Positions 1-11,764 of a stretch of DNA of 64,000 nt are shown in pieces (the first letter of the stretch is position 1; each line of letters begins with the position of its first letter). Source of the DNA: Megaleporinus macrocephalus (lineage: Eukaryota > Chordata > Actinopteri > Characiformes > Anostomidae); NCBI GenBank assembly GCA_021613375.1, contig CM038709.1, positions 40,682,656-40,746,655 of the forward strand, in the 5' to 3' direction. The position numbers and the translations under genes are program-made. The notes below the pieces were generated by a model. The model was not told where the DNA came from. It saw only the letters and a list, made by a program, of their open reading frames with translations, and made no database searches.

Positions 1-2560
1 TCATATCAAACCAGTCTGAATCTCTAGAACGAAGCATCTCATATCAAACCAGTCTGAATATCTAGAAAAAGCATCTCATATTAAACCAGTCTCAGTCGCT
101 AAATTAAAGCATTTCATATTAAACTAACCTTAATCTCTAGAAAACGCATTTCATATCAAACTAATCTGAATATCTGGAAAAAGCATCTCATATCAAACCA
201 ATCTGAATATCTAGAAAAAGCATCTCATATTAAACCAGTCTCAGTCTCTAAATTAAAGCATTTCATATTAAACTAACCTTAATCTCTAGAAAACGCATTT
301 CATATCAAACTAATCTGAATATCTGGAAAAAGCATCTCATATCAAACCAATCTGAATATCTAGAAAAAGCATCTCATATCAAACCAATCTGAATATCTAG
401 AAAAAGCATCTCATATCAAACCAGTCCCAATCTCTAGAATTATGCATCTCATTTTAAACCGGCCTGAATATCTAGAAAAAGCATCTCATATCAAACCAGT
501 CCCAATCTCTAGAATTATGCATCTCATTGTATAAACCAGCCTGAATATCTAGAAAAAGCATCTTATATCAAACCAATCTGAATATCTAGAAAAAGCGTCT
601 CATATCAAACCAATCTGAATATCTAGAAAAAGCGTCTCATATCAAACCAATCTGAATATCTAGAAAAAGCATCTCATATCAAACCAGTCTCAATCTCTAA
701 ATTAAAGCATTTCATATCAAACTAACCTTAATCTCTAGAAAAAGCATCTCATATCAAACCAGTCTGAATATCTAGAAAAAGCATCTCATATCAAACTAAC
801 CTTAATCTCTAGAAAAGGCATCTCATTTCAAACCAGCCTGAATCTCTAGAAGAAGCATGTCATATCAAACCAGTCTGAATATCCAGAAAAAGCATTTTAT
901 ATTAAACCGGTCTGAATCTCTAGAATGAAGGATCTCATATCAAACCAGTCTGAATTTCTAGATTAAAGCATTCCATATCAAACCAGTCTGAATCTCTAGA
1001 ATGAAGCATTTCATGTGAATCAAGTCTGAATCTCTAGAATGAAGCATCTCATATTAAACCAGTCTGAATCTCTAGATTAAATCATCTCATATTAAACCAG
1101 TCTGAATCTCTAGAAAAAGCATCTCATATCAAACCAGCCTGAATCTCTAGGAAAAGCATCTCATATCAAACCAATCTGACTCTCTAGAAAAAGCATCTTA
1201 TATCAAACCAGTCCCAATCTCTAGAATTAAGCATCTCATTTCAAACCAGTCTGAATCTCTAGAAAAAGCATCTCATATCAAACCAGCCTGAATCTCTAGG
1301 AAAAGCATCTTATATCAAACCAATCTGAATATCTAGAAAAAGCATCTTATATCAAACCAATCTGAATATCTAGAAAAAGCGTCTCATATCAAACCAATCT
1401 GAATATCTAGAAAAAGCATCTCATATCAAACCAATCTGAATATCTAGAAAAAGCATCTCATATCAAACCAGTCTGACTCTCTAGAAAAAGCATCTTATAT
1501 CAAACCAGTCCCAATCTCTAGAATTAAGCATCTCATTTCAAACCAGCCTGAATCTCTAGAAAAAGCATCTCATATCAAACCAGCCTGAATCTCTAGGAAA
1601 AGCATCTTATATCAAACCAATCTGAATATCTAGAAAAAGCATCTTATATCAAACCAATCTGAATATCTAGAAAAAGCGTCTCATATCAAACCAATCTGAA
1701 TATCTAGAAAAAGCGTCTCATATCAAACCAATCTGAATATCTAGAAAAAGCATCTCATATCAAACCAGTCTCAATCTCTAAATTAAAGCATTTCATATCA
1801 AACTAACCTTAATCTCTAGAAAAAGCATCTCATATCAAACCAGTCTGAACATTTCGAAAAAGCATCTCATATCAAACCAGTCTGAATATCTAGAAAAAGC
1901 ATCTCATATCAAACTAACCTTAATCTCTAGAAAAGGCATCTCATTTCAAACCAGCCTGAATCTCTAGAAGAAGCATGTCATATCAAACCAGTCTGAATAT
2001 CCAGAAAAAGCATTTTATATTAAACCGGTCTGAATCTCTAGAATGAAGGATCTCATATCAAACCAGTCTGAATTTCTAGATTAAAGCATTCCATATCAAA
2101 CCAGTCTGAATCTCTAGAATGAAGCATCTCATATTAAACCAGTCTGAATCTCTAGATTAAATCATCTCATATTAAACCAGTCTGAACATCTAGAAAAAGT
2201 ATCTCATATCAAACCAGCCTGAATATCCAGAAAAAAAGCATTTCATATCAAACCAGTCTGAATATCTAGAAAAAACATCTCATATCAAACCAGTCTGAAT
2301 CTCTAGAATGAAGGATCTTATATCAAACCAGTCTCAATCTCTAGAATGAAACATTTTGTATCAAACCAGTCTGAATCTCTAGAATGAAACATTTTATATC
2401 AAACCAGTCTGAATCTCTAGAATGAAGCATCTCATAACAAACCAGTCTGAATCTCTAGATTAAATCATCTCATATCAAACCAGTCTGAATCTCTAGAATG
2501 AAGCATTTCATGTGAATCCAGTCTTAATCCCTAGAATTAAATATTTCATATCAAACCACT
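1..2560. repeat. 37-38 bp satellite array, XbaI-type unit
   Basis: About 68 head-to-tail units of 37-38 bp run from the window edge to about 2560, so the array probably starts outside the window. Each unit has a CTCATATCAAACCAGTCTGA core followed by TCTAGAA, and most units therefore carry TCTAGA. Variants include AATCTGAATATC, AACTAACCTTAATC and GAATGAAG spacers. Higher-order copies are visible: a four-unit block repeats about 149 bp apart near 73 and 222, an eight-unit block about 297 bp apart near 1191 and 1488, and a block near 558-1000 recurs near 1639-2110 with one extra unit. No transcription unit is visible. Confidence 0.95.
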
Positions 2561-2989
2561 TGTAACCTGGTAGTAATTTTTGAAGCCATATTTATAATCT
2601 AATAATAATTCATAACGTTCCAATATATTTGTTATAGTAGCACATAAGGCAACCGTACTGCATATTTAAACTCATAAAGACATTGCATACATTTAAATAT
2701 GCAATCGGAAAACTTTGTGAACATTCGGTAATGTAGCTTTTTAGAGGTGTCAAATAACAACAACATTAACAATGTCTACAACAACAACGCAAAAGCTAGT
2801 GCTCTTACACCTGTTGTAATCAACTGTAACACAATGTAATACACTTTTGGTACATTTTATGTATCGCAGCAGACCTAGACGTGCACCCACATCAGCACTG
2901 GCTAAGGTAGAATCAAGTTTTTACATAGAGTGAGAGAACAAATGCTGATTTTTAGTAGACCTGGCGCTATTTCAAACTCTTCTAACATA
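2561..2989. other. AT-rich unique stretch after the satellite
   Basis: AT-rich DNA with no tandem structure and no convincing coding region. It includes short CAA-rich text near 2757-2790. Around 2915-2945 it resembles the end of the repeat family seen at 8117-8175 (ACATAGAGTGA), so a small decayed element may sit here. Confidence 0.5.
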
Positions 2990-3212
2990 TATATTTTGGA
3001 AAAAAGAACAACTATGTACTGTCACTGTGAGTCAAATGAGTCAATGAAACCAGATTTTTTTTCCAAGTTGTTTTGGAGCATTTCTATTGGTCCATTTGTC
3101 TTGAACGTTTGATACAATGTAAACAACATGTCGCGTTCAAATTATGTAGAAAAAAGAAAAAAAATTACAATAAATCGAGACACATGTTATTCTTTGGACA
3201 GCGACAATATAG
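2990..3212 (+). mobile_element. Copy 1 of a small palindromic MITE (GCTGTCCAAT family), decayed
   Basis: It matches the family best seen at 23247-23504. Shared blocks are GTCAATGAAACCAGATTTTT, GGAGCATTTCTATTGGTCCA and the terminal TTGGACAGCGACAATAT at about 3194-3210. The left end is heavily decayed. There is no coding capacity. Confidence 0.7.
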
Positions 3213-4280
3213 AACATGTGACTTCACATCCAAGTATCTGCTCATGTAATCAAAACAAACGTTAATAAATCCAAAAAACTTTCAATTATGCAGAAATAAT
3301 GCCCCAAAACTGGGTGGACTAAAAGACTGAGGATATGTAAGATTTATGAAAGTGTGGGGTGGGGGCTGTGATGAAGGAGGTGGTGGGCTGCTGGTGGAGA
3401 GGGCGAAAGATGAAGAGGTTTGTAGGAATGTTAAGTGCAGTCTAAGTGAGTGTACACATTGGGGGATTTATGTGCTCCACGCGCTGCAGGGCAAAGCAGT
3501 TTGGAAATTATTAAACAGCTCCAGTTAAAGTAATAAAAATAAAAAAAAGGAAAGAAAAAGCAAGGGGAATCCTGACGGCCACTTTTCAGCCCTGATTTAC
3601 AACACCTGCCTTTCCTTTTCTTCTCCTCTCCGTCTCGCTTTACTCCCGTTTTTATCCGACCCCTCTTTTTTTTTCCTCCATTGCATTTTAGCTTTATTGA
3701 CTTTTATTTTGATTACACGGGCAGATCTTTTTTTCCGTGCTCCTTCATTGGGCTAGAAAAAGCTGATATCTGGCTTTCTGCAGCGGTTTATTAGCACAGT
3801 GTGTGGTGCGGTGCGACTGCCCCGTGGCGTTTTGGGATCTTTTTAAAGTGTGTGTTGAAGTAGTTCAATAAGTTTGATGGAGGTGAATACTTTTGGCCAC
3901 TATAGAGTGAAGATAGTAAAAGGTGCTGGAACTGTGCTGGCTACTGACTGAATTAGCTAGATTGAAGTAATATTTGTTTTTTGGCAAACTGTATCTATTT
4001 TATAAAAAACAGTATCATTTTTTTATGTGGACAAAAGCAAACATATAAAAGGTGGCAGTTGTTAAATAAGCTTAATAATATGAGTGTATGCTTGTTTTTG
4101 CATTAATAAGACAAAGAAAGTCACAACGCAACAAGAAAACAGTTCAAATTCAGAACTCAAGGTCACATTATCAATCAGTATACAGCTCATATTTCTATAT
4201 TTCCATATTCTTAGTTTAAAAGTAGTACTTTTACATAAAATGGTTAGAACAGTGATTTTTTTTGTAAATAAAGTCATAAA
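3213..4280. other. Unique DNA with purine/pyrimidine-rich tracts
   Basis: No gene is recognised. A polypurine stretch (about 3536-3572) is followed by a pyrimidine-rich stretch (about 3608-3685), then TA-rich DNA with homopolymer T runs. A small G-rich patch lies at 3346-3420. The short open frames show no known domain. Confidence 0.5.
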
Positions 4281-5250
4281 AGGAGTTACTGATTTTGAAT
4301 AACAACACATGAAGTCAAAACTATGAGTTACTGAATTCAAATAAAATGTAAAGTAAATAATATGAGTTACTGATTTTGTATAACATAATATTAAGTAAAT
4401 AATGAATTTGAATAACAACATACAAAGTCAAAACTATGAGTTACTGATTTCAAATAACAGAATATTAAGTAAGTAATATGAGTTACTGATTTGAATAACA
4501 ACATATTAAGTCAGAACTATGAGTTACTGATTTGAAATAAAATGGGAGGTAAAAAATATGAACTACTGATTTGGAATAACAACATATTAAGACAAAAATG
4601 TGAGGTACTGACTTCAAATAACTAAATGTGAAGTAAATAATATGAGTTACTGATTTTGAATAACATAATATTAAGTAAATAATGAATTACTGATTTGAAT
4701 AACAACATACAAAGTCAAAACTATGAGTTACGGATTTCAAATAACAGAATATTAAGTAAATAATATGAGTTACTGATTTGAATAACAACATATTAAGTCA
4801 GAACTATGAGTTACCGATTTCAAATAACAGAATATGAAGTAAATAATATGAGTTACTGATTTGAATAACAACATACAAAGTCAAAACTATGAGTTACCAA
4901 TTTCAAATAACTAAATATGAAGTAAAATTATGAGTTACTGATTTGGAATAACAACATATTAAGTCAAACCTATGAATTACTGATTTCAAATAACAGTGTG
5001 AAGTAAAAATATGAGTTACTGATTCGGAATAACAACTTATGAAGTCAAAACTATGAGTTACTGATTTGAAATAAAAGAATGTGAAGTAAAAATATGAGTT
5101 ACTAATTTTAAATAAAAAACTGTGAAGTAAATAATATGAGTAACTGATTTCGAATAACAACATATTAAGTCAAAACTGATTTGAAATGACAAAATGTGAA
5201 GTGGAAATATTAGTAATTAATTTGGAATAAAAATATATAAAGTCAAAAAA
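4281..5250. repeat. 41/42 bp dimeric minisatellite (ATGAGTTACTGATTT unit)
   Basis: About 23 units of 41-42 bp. Two unit types tend to alternate after the shared ATGAGTTACTGATTT start. One continues AATAACAACATATTAAGTCA and the other AAATAACAGAATATTAAGTA, giving an apparent ~83 bp dimer. The apparent reading frames here on either strand come from the repeat period. Confidence 0.92.
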
Positions 5251-5640
5251 GATGTGTTAAAATATCAAACAGTCTGACATTACTCAGTCGCAAGATATTA
5301 TATCAAATTATAGGATATACATTTAAATAATAAGATACTAAATTAAAATTATGAGTTAGTCATTTCAAATAGCAATTCAAATTGTCAGTGAGTATTAGTT
5401 TCAAAAAACAAAATATTAAGTTAGAGTAATGGGGTTTTTTTTATTTCGTATAACAAATAAAATAAAAATTTAAATAAGATATTAAGTCAAAATGTAGTAT
5501 TTTTAAATAATGAGATACAAATTATAAAATTCAAATGAGGTTTTAATTTAAGACATAAATTTAAGATAAGATATACACTTCAAATACCAAAGTCCTTTAA
5601 CAAAATTATGAGTTATAAGTTCCAACATTGGTACTTATAT
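5251..5640. repeat. Degenerate tail of the 41/42 bp minisatellite
   Basis: Unit motifs such as ATGAGTTAGTCATTTCAAAT (near 5350) and AAAATTATGAGTTATAAGTT (near 5600) persist at irregular spacing, which is consistent with an older, mutated flank of the array. Confidence 0.65.
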
Positions 5641-6493
5641 ATAGAATGATTTTGTTAGTCCTGATAGTATGCTATTTTACAACATACTCATTTATAAGAA
5701 TATGTTAAATATGAAAAAAATATAATCTATCAGTCATAATATGAGGTCCAATTTTAAAATAACATCTTAATAAAGGGATAAAATCCAGTTTATTAGTCAG
5801 TACTATATTCCCTCTATCCCCCCCCCCCTACAGTACAGTACCTATTCTGAATTTATGAGTTATTAATAAGACTGTTATTAACTTTAAAAGCTCTTAATAA
5901 ACACGTTTCTCTGCTTCGTTCTCTGTGAGTAAAAGTAGGCTGATCCTAAATTAGAGTTTAAATCCATTACCATCAGCTCCGTATGACACTTATTTTTCCG
6001 AGTCATTCTTTCCCCGATGACTTTCTGCTGGAATACTACAGAGCAGATGTGTGGATGAGGGGGGAAACTCTGGCAGTTGTTTTGGAGCGTAGCGCTGGGC
6101 ACGGCATTAGACAGCTTCGGGGCGGCAGCCACAAGGGCTTGTGGGTATCTGGGGCATCTGGGCCGCCATCAAAGGTCCTGCATGAAAGACTGAGAGACCA
6201 ACAGGATAAAACTGATACATTTGGAAGAGCACAGTGTCATAATTATACACTCACACACCATTTCACATTTCCCCATTTCTCAGTCTACGTATGCGCAGCA
6301 GGACGTTTTATCCCTTTACCGCAAAGGCATGGGTGGTTTAAAGGGCCCATATGTTAGATTTGGCATATTTTAAAGGGCCCATATGCTACATTTGGCATTT
6401 GTTTCAAAGCCCCAAATTCTACATTTTAAAATGCATTTTATTATTTTTTTAAACCAAAAACTGCTATAATCAATGTTACGGGCATTTCTTTAA
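5641..6493. other. Unique stretch with poly-C tract and duplicated GGGCCCATATG
   Basis: It holds a run of about 11 C residues at 5819-5829. A more GC-rich island spans about 5985-6345, with one 124-codon open frame (5983-6357) that has no recognisable domain. The phrase AAAGGGCCCATATG occurs twice (about 6340 and 6373), suggesting a small repeat fragment. No gene is supported. Confidence 0.5.
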
Positions 6494-6783
6494 TTAAAGG
6501 GGAATTCCAGCAATTTTTCAAATTTTCTGCATAATAAAAGTTTTGCTTTTAATGCTTTTAAACTTTTAATGGAAGGTCATTCAGAGTGGTTTGATGTGAA
6601 ATGCTGCATACTAGTGACATCAATGTGGTCAGTAAAGTCCAGAGGCAATCCTTAGATCACCAGTGGAGAGTCATTGTTTCTCGCCATGTACCATTTCACA
6701 TCAAAACAATCTAAACCACTTTTTTTGCATATTAACAATTGATTATGCTAAGATTTTCAAAATGTGTTGGACTTTTCCTTTAA
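6494..6783. mobile_element. ~290 bp MITE with 28 bp imperfect terminal inverted repeats
   Basis: The left end TAAAGGGGAATTCCAGCA pairs with the reverse complement of the right end (TGTTGGACTTTTCCTTTA). Internal arms also pair: GTGGTTTGATGTGAAATG near 6588 and CATTTCACATCAAAACAATC near 6695. There is no coding capacity. The structure is that of a non-autonomous DNA element; the superfamily is not known. Confidence 0.75.
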
Positions 6784-6990
6784 ACAGTCTCTTTAAGATT
6801 GATCTATGCAAGTGACCTCTGTTCTGATTGGATGCCTTGTGCTTTGCTGTATTCAAAACACATTCCAGACTGAGAAAAACCCTGTAGCTTATTTGTTAAA
6901 GGGGCTAGGCTAAGATTATGTGTATCAGTTGTTGTGACATCACAAAAACAAGTTTCACCTGAGAGTGAATGGTGCATTTTGAAAGTCATG
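6784..6990. mobile_element. Interspersed repeat X, copy 1
   Basis: It carries CTGATTGGATGCCTTGTGCT followed by GTATTCAAAACACATTCCAG. These blocks recur almost identically at 7262-7395, and a diverged version occurs at 34990-35085. It ends near GAGTGAATGGTGCATTTTG. No coding potential. Confidence 0.75.
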
Positions 6991-7215
6991 AATTTCAAGT
7001 AATGAATTATTAACTATGATTATAACTAATTTTAAACATTGGATATTAAGTCAAAATTATAAGATGCAAATTTCAAACATGAGACACTAAATCAAAATTA
7101 TTTATGAATTGAGTTACAAATTTAAAATGGCAACAAATTAAGTCAAAATTATGATTGAACAAGTTATTCATGTATGCATTAATTATGAGTTACTCATTTT
7201 AAATTAAAAATAGAA
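6991..7215. repeat. Stray degenerate units of the 41/42 bp minisatellite
   Basis: Phrases such as ATTAAGTCAAAATTAT and AATTATGAGTTACTCATTTT match monomers of the 4281-5250 array but lie about 1.4 kb away, between the two copies of repeat X. They are strongly mutated. Confidence 0.55.
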
Positions 7216-7261
7216 AAAAAATTAAAATCAAAATAAGATGAAAACAGGCTGTTTTTGTTAC

Positions 7262-7406
7262 AGTGCCTTTAAGATCTATGTAAATGACCTCTTTACTGAT
7301 TGGATGCCTTGTGCTTTGCTGTATTCAAAACACATTCCAGACTGAGAAAAACCATATTATTATTTGTTATTTGTTAATGAGCTGAGCTAAGATATATATA
7401 TATCTT
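7262..7406. mobile_element. Interspersed repeat X, copy 2, left part
   Basis: It repeats the 6800-6900 sequence (GATTGGATGCCTTGTGCTTT and the following block) up to TGAGCTGAGCTAAGAT, where it is interrupted by the element at 7407-8117. Its right part resumes at about 8118. Confidence 0.75.
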
Positions 7407-8117
7407 AGGTGTCAAAAGTATTCACATTCATTACTCAGGTAGAAGTATACATACTAAATTTTAAAAATACTTCTGTAGAAGTTGAAGTATCAACTCTTTT
7501 TTTTTGACTCCAGTAAAAGTGTAAAAGTACTGCTTTCAAAACTACTTAAAGTATAAAAGTAAAAGTAATGTAAGGAAAAAAATGCTATTAAGGACAAAAG
7601 CTTAGACCACACCACAGGGGTCTATAGCGCACTAGCCCACCTCCCCAAAAAACCCATTCTTCTAAAAGCCATAATGACTATAATGTTATATTAAGATGTT
7701 AATGTTGATAAATTTGGGATGCGCTAGGCTTCCTGTTTCAGCCGCATATACGCCCATTGAACATGAATGTAGTTTAGTACAATGTAAATATATTAAAGAA
7801 GCATATCTGTGTACTACTGAACATTAACATGTGTTTCATGGAGCAGAAGATATGATGACTAGTTGTCTATAAGTATTATAATGGAGCAAAAAGTTAAACT
7901 TCAAAGGCATGTTATCAATAATCTTTACTGGAATGTAAATGTACATGAATGAAAACAAGCTGAAATGAAATAGGAGTAATAAAACCAGTTTTAAAATGTA
8001 AGGAGTAGAATTTAAACGTGAACTGAAAAATAATTAATCCAGTAAAGTATAAATAACCAAAATTTCTACTTAAGTAAGGTAACAAAGTATTTGTACTTTG
8101 TTACTGGACATCTTTGG
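7407..8117 (+). mobile_element. ~710 bp non-autonomous element, copy 1
   Basis: It begins GGTGTCAAAAGTATTCACAT and ends with TACTTAAGTAAGGTAAC and TTACTGGACATC. Distinctive internal blocks are TTTCAAAACTACTTAAAGTA and CCAGTAAAGTATAAATAACC. The same sequence is found at 24301-25304. Here the phrase AAATGTAAGGAGTAGAA occurs once (about 7995), whereas the other copy has it about 19 times. It sits inside repeat X, so it inserted later. No transposase remains. Confidence 0.82.
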
Positions 8118-8175
8118 AAACAAGTTTTCACATAGAGTGAAAGATGCATTTTGCAATGTTTGTTTACATACAACT
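8118..8175. mobile_element. Interspersed repeat X, copy 2, right part
   Basis: ACAAGTTTTCACATAGAGTG and GATGCATTTTGCAA match the end of copy 1 (about 6950-6985). This is the continuation of the copy split by the 7407-8117 insertion. Confidence 0.68.
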
Positions 8176-8816
8176 CAAATCAGAAAAGCAAATAAAGATG
8201 TGATATCTGCCATACGGGCCCATACGAGTTTACCCTGAAACTTCAGACGTCCTATTGCGTGCTTCTCGGCTGTAAATTATGTGAGTAGTACGTAAAAGAC
8301 CATTTTGAATGACTTTCAGTGGTGCTTCAAAAATCAAATGAAGCCTAATATTATTTTAGGCTTTGCTGTCAAATAATTATGAGGTATAACAGCAGAATAC
8401 AAAACAACAAAAGCGCAGTAAAAAAAAAGAAAGCTGCTGCGGCTGTTTGGCGGGTTTTAGAAAAAGCTTTTTTTTTCTGTTTTTGAAGCTAGTGGCCTGT
8501 TCCGTTGGCTGCAATAATAAACTCTAGGGAATGTGACCAGCTTCAGTAAATTATTCATAGAAAAATAATCTTCTTAATAGCGTCTGCGCATTCATAACAG
8601 GGGAAATAAGAAGACTGCAGAGCAGTGCCAAAAGCCTGCCAATAGTCTGCTGTGGTTTATCATGTGTGCGTGTGGTATCGGTGGTCTTAATGCGGATTAA
8701 TGGAATGACGGGGATAAATTCATCATGACAGATAATTAGTGTTACGTATGTTTTGTGTTTGTGTTTATCAGCGCATTTATTCGTGAGTGTGTTTAGGAAA
8801 ACAAAGCCCAACACTA
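8176..8816. other. Unique non-coding stretch
   Basis: No repeat family or gene is recognised. There is a poly-A run near 8420 and a poly-T run near 8468. Several alternating purine/pyrimidine words occur around 8660-8790, and no open frame has a known domain. Confidence 0.45.
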
Positions 8817-8834
8817 ATGTTATCTGATGGTGTA

Positions 8835-8902
8835 TTCTTCTTCTTCCTCTTCTTTTTCTTCTACTTCGTACTAATATTATTATTATTATTATTATTATTA
8901 TT
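8835..8902. repeat. Compound microsatellite (CTT)n then (ATT)n
   Basis: A TTC/CTT-rich tract (about 8835-8865) is followed by about nine ATT units (about 8874-8902). Confidence 0.9.
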
Positions 8903-9129
8903 TTCCTGCCAGTTTTTGACCGCCAACTCGTCCCACAGTGTTCAAGATATTACAACTCTGGAATGTTTAGTTTGGTTGGGAATGTTTGGTTTGGATCAGA
9001 CATGCGGTTTTTTATGCAGTTTTCATTAAAAGCAGATTTTCCCCCATAAAACTGAATGAAGTAAAACAGTTTGTAACAGTTTGTAGCTCAGATTGAATCA
9101 CAAAGATAAAAATCTATCAGCAGCATCTC

Positions 9130-9690
9130 TTAACCATATGGGATTTCATAGCAGCCACCAGCAAATGCTTAGAAACCTCCTAGCACCCACCTGGAATTCC
9201 CTTGAAACAAAATAACAACACCCTAGCAACCTGCAGAAGTACCTTAGCAATCATTTAGCAACACCCCAGCATACCATGACACCCACCTAGCAACATCTGT
9301 TTAACTACATGGCATAACATAGAAATCAACCTAGCAACAACCTTGTAACCACTTAAGATAACAACCATCTTGAAACATACTCATAACCACCTGGGATACC
9401 ATAGGAAACAGCTGGGGTGCCACAGCATCCACCTAGCAACACATGTTGTTGCCACTATAGTGACCACCTAGTAAATCCCTATTAACTACCTAGGATACAA
9501 TAGCATACCAATAGGATACAATAACATACCAGTCGTGAGAAATACCATAGCAACCACCTAGTGACATCTTTTAATTACATGGAATACCATAGCAACCATC
9601 TGGTAACACCCTCATAACCACCAGAAATACCATAGCAACCATCAAGCACTACCTTAGTAACCACCTGGAATACTACAGCAACTGCCTTGA
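9130..9690 (+). repeat. CCACC-type minisatellite (AGCAACCACCTAG unit)
   Basis: Degenerate units of roughly 40-45 bp combine ACCATAGCAACCACCTAGCA, ACATCT/ACACCCT and ATAACCACCTGGGATACC. The same family lies in reverse orientation at 15392-15790 and 42045-42600, and again in this orientation at 62230-62420. Non-coding. Confidence 0.82.
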
Positions 9691-9782
9691 AACCCACTAT
9701 AAAACTAAATAACAGTAGTAATAACATAAACATCAATCTGTTAAATGTGAGACTTCACTGAGATACTTTCTATCTAAAAGTC

Positions 9783-9822
<40 letters not shown>

Positions 9823-9870
9823 GAATTATTATTAGAATTATTATTAGTATTATTGATATTATTATTATTC
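9783..9870. repeat. (ATT)n microsatellite
   Basis: A near-perfect ATT run from about 9783 to 9821 is followed by interrupted ATT/GAATT units to about 9870. Confidence 0.95.
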
Positions 9871-11240
9871 AATAACCAGGGTTTTAAAAAAGGGTGTTTG
9901 CTTGTTAATGTTAATTTGTATTGAATATAAGCATAAGCCGCACATCATATGTGTCTTATGGTTATTCTGATGAATCAAAACAAAAATTAACAATTGAAAC
10001 TGTATTTCTAGTGAATATTTGTGGTTGTGTGCTCACACAGACCAAACCCCAGTGCACTAAACACAGCGCCCCCTGCATCTTTTACACAGTGATAGTAAAC
10101 ACAGCAGCACACGGGAAGCTCGGATTCTTCATGCTGATCTATTTTACTATGACCAACGTCCAATAGCGTGCACAGTGCAACTCTTTTGGCAAAAAAAAGA
10201 GGGACACAAACTCTAAGAAGGGCTCGCCAGCAAGACGCTCGGTTCCATAGCGTTAATAAATAAAAGCGTCTATTGACGTCTTGTACAGCTCCGGACGGGA
10301 GGGCTTCGCTACAACCACCACGCTGACTGAAGCACAATGCAAGGCAGGCTGAGTGCAGCTTGAAGAAAAAACAGAATACGAGTGAAAATACAGTGAGCGG
10401 TCAAAGTGCAGAGCACACGAGTTCTCAGAAGCACAGCTCCATGCCCGGACATGCCTGCTCCCCCCAGCCCATTCACGGGCGCACGTTCACGTCGATGAGT
10501 ATCGATCACTCAGGCTCCGGCGGCTTTGACATTTCCTTTTGTGAAGCAGATCAAGACAGGATATGACATCAGCCGGCGCTTGTGTTTTAGATCGAGTACA
10601 AATACCACCCACACTAATTTATTACCCCGCTCTGCATTGAAACTCTGACTTTAATGGCATGAATGTGATATACGACTCCGGTGTGTGCCATCTAAGCGCA
10701 GTATCGATGCCTAGAAGCTGAAGGAAGCTTATATTTTCCAACTGTTCTTAAACCTTTAAAGCTGGCCAAGATAAATACGAGGCTATATTTGAATTGACAC
10801 TGCTTCTCCATAGTGGGAGGTAGAGAGATGCTGTTTGTTCCTCTCGAAACTAGACAGACCACAGTCAAGTTGGAGTCTAAGTTTGGCACTGTGGGTTATT
10901 AACTTTTTAGAAAATTAGAAAAATTAGCATAAATGTATACATTTCTATCAGTTTGTATACAATTTTATACTAATTTCCATCCACCTTGACAGACTTGGAG
11001 CTCCTCAAGAGGTGATAGTGAGTCATTGTAGTATAGAGCTAAATCATTCCAACATGAGATAAAAAAATAGCACTGCTGCCCCGACGGCGTATTCTAACCT
11101 CTTATTAATCATGCTGAAGGTGCTGCTATTGGTTAGATTATTTTAGGAGAGACAGCCAATGAAAAAAGCTTTTGGCCAGTGACTACTAAGCTGCCATCCA
11201 CAAACTCTGAGGACTAAGTATGTTCACCTGTATCTCATCA
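9871..11240. other. Unique stretch with a GC-richer island
   Basis: No gene is recognised. The island from about 10190 to 10620 is less AT-rich than its surroundings and has several CpGs. Three short open frames overlap here on both strands, but none has a known domain or splice context that I can defend. It could hold a conserved non-coding element. The rest is AT-rich. Confidence 0.4.
10066..10079 (-). promoter_or_regulatory. Possible CTCF-like motif
   Basis: Read on the minus strand, GATGCAGGGGGCGC matches 11 of 14 positions of the common CTCF core consensus by eye. It lies in unique DNA. This is a single-motif match with no occupancy evidence, so it is only a candidate. Confidence 0.25.
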
Positions 11241-11255
11241 CCCTATATATATATA

Positions 11256-11473
11256 TAGGCTGTCCAAGTATCTCCAAAATTGCAACGTTACAGGAGAGAC
11301 CAAAAATGTACTTTACTTTCCATGTAAGTCAATGGAACCAGAATTTTTGTCCAAGCTATTTTGGAGCATTTCTATTGATCCATTCATCATGAAACTTGCT
11401 CATAATGTAAATGGCCATTGGTATCTTCAAACATAAAATCGACAAAAATGGATTGGACAGCGATGATATATAT
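11256..11473 (+). mobile_element. Copy 2 of the small palindromic MITE (GCTGTCCAAT family)
   Basis: It starts at GGCTGTCCAAGTATCTCC next to a short TA run. It contains TTACAGGAGAGACCAAAAA, GTCAATGGAACCAGAATTTT and GGAGCATTTCTATTGATCCA, and ends ATTGGACAGCGATGATATA. TA dinucleotides flank both ends. Confidence 0.82.
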
Positions 11474-11475
11474 AG

Positions 11476-11630
11476 ATCAGCTGAAGAACCGTGCGTAGAG
11501 AGCGTCATGGAATGGGTTTCCATGGTGGAGCAGCTGCATCCAATGCAGTGGAGAGTGGAGACATGTTCTCTGGAGTGAGAATCCTCCAGATCCTCCAATC
11601 CTATCCTATCAGCTGCAATGTGTGAGCCGA

Positions 11631-11640
<10 letters not shown>
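11476..11640 (+). mobile_element. Tc1-like transposon fragment
   Basis: GAATGGGTTTCCATGG, GAGCAGCTGCATCCAATGCA and ATGTTCTCTGGAGTGA match, by memory of the family, the central transposase region of a common fish Tc1-like element. The fragment is short, broken and not translatable. It ends at a long TA array. Confidence 0.65.

Positions 11641-11707
<67 letters not shown>
11634..11707. repeat. (TA)n microsatellite
   Basis: About 35 uninterrupted AT/TA units. A shorter TA tract follows at about 11749-11764. The Tyr/Ile-run reading frame across it is an artefact. Confidence 0.97.
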
Positions 11708-11709
<2 letters not shown>

Positions 11710-11764
11710 TGTTTCATAAATTATGCCAGTACTTTTCAACTAATAGAATATATATATATATATA

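Noticed and set aside
1..2560. Possible CRISPR-like array
   Set aside because: Units are contiguous direct repeats without unique spacers, and the other content is vertebrate. It is a satellite.
5983..6357. 124-codon plus-strand frame in a GC-richer patch
   Set aside because: It has no recognisable domain, no clear splice or promoter context, and an equally plausible frame on the opposite strand.
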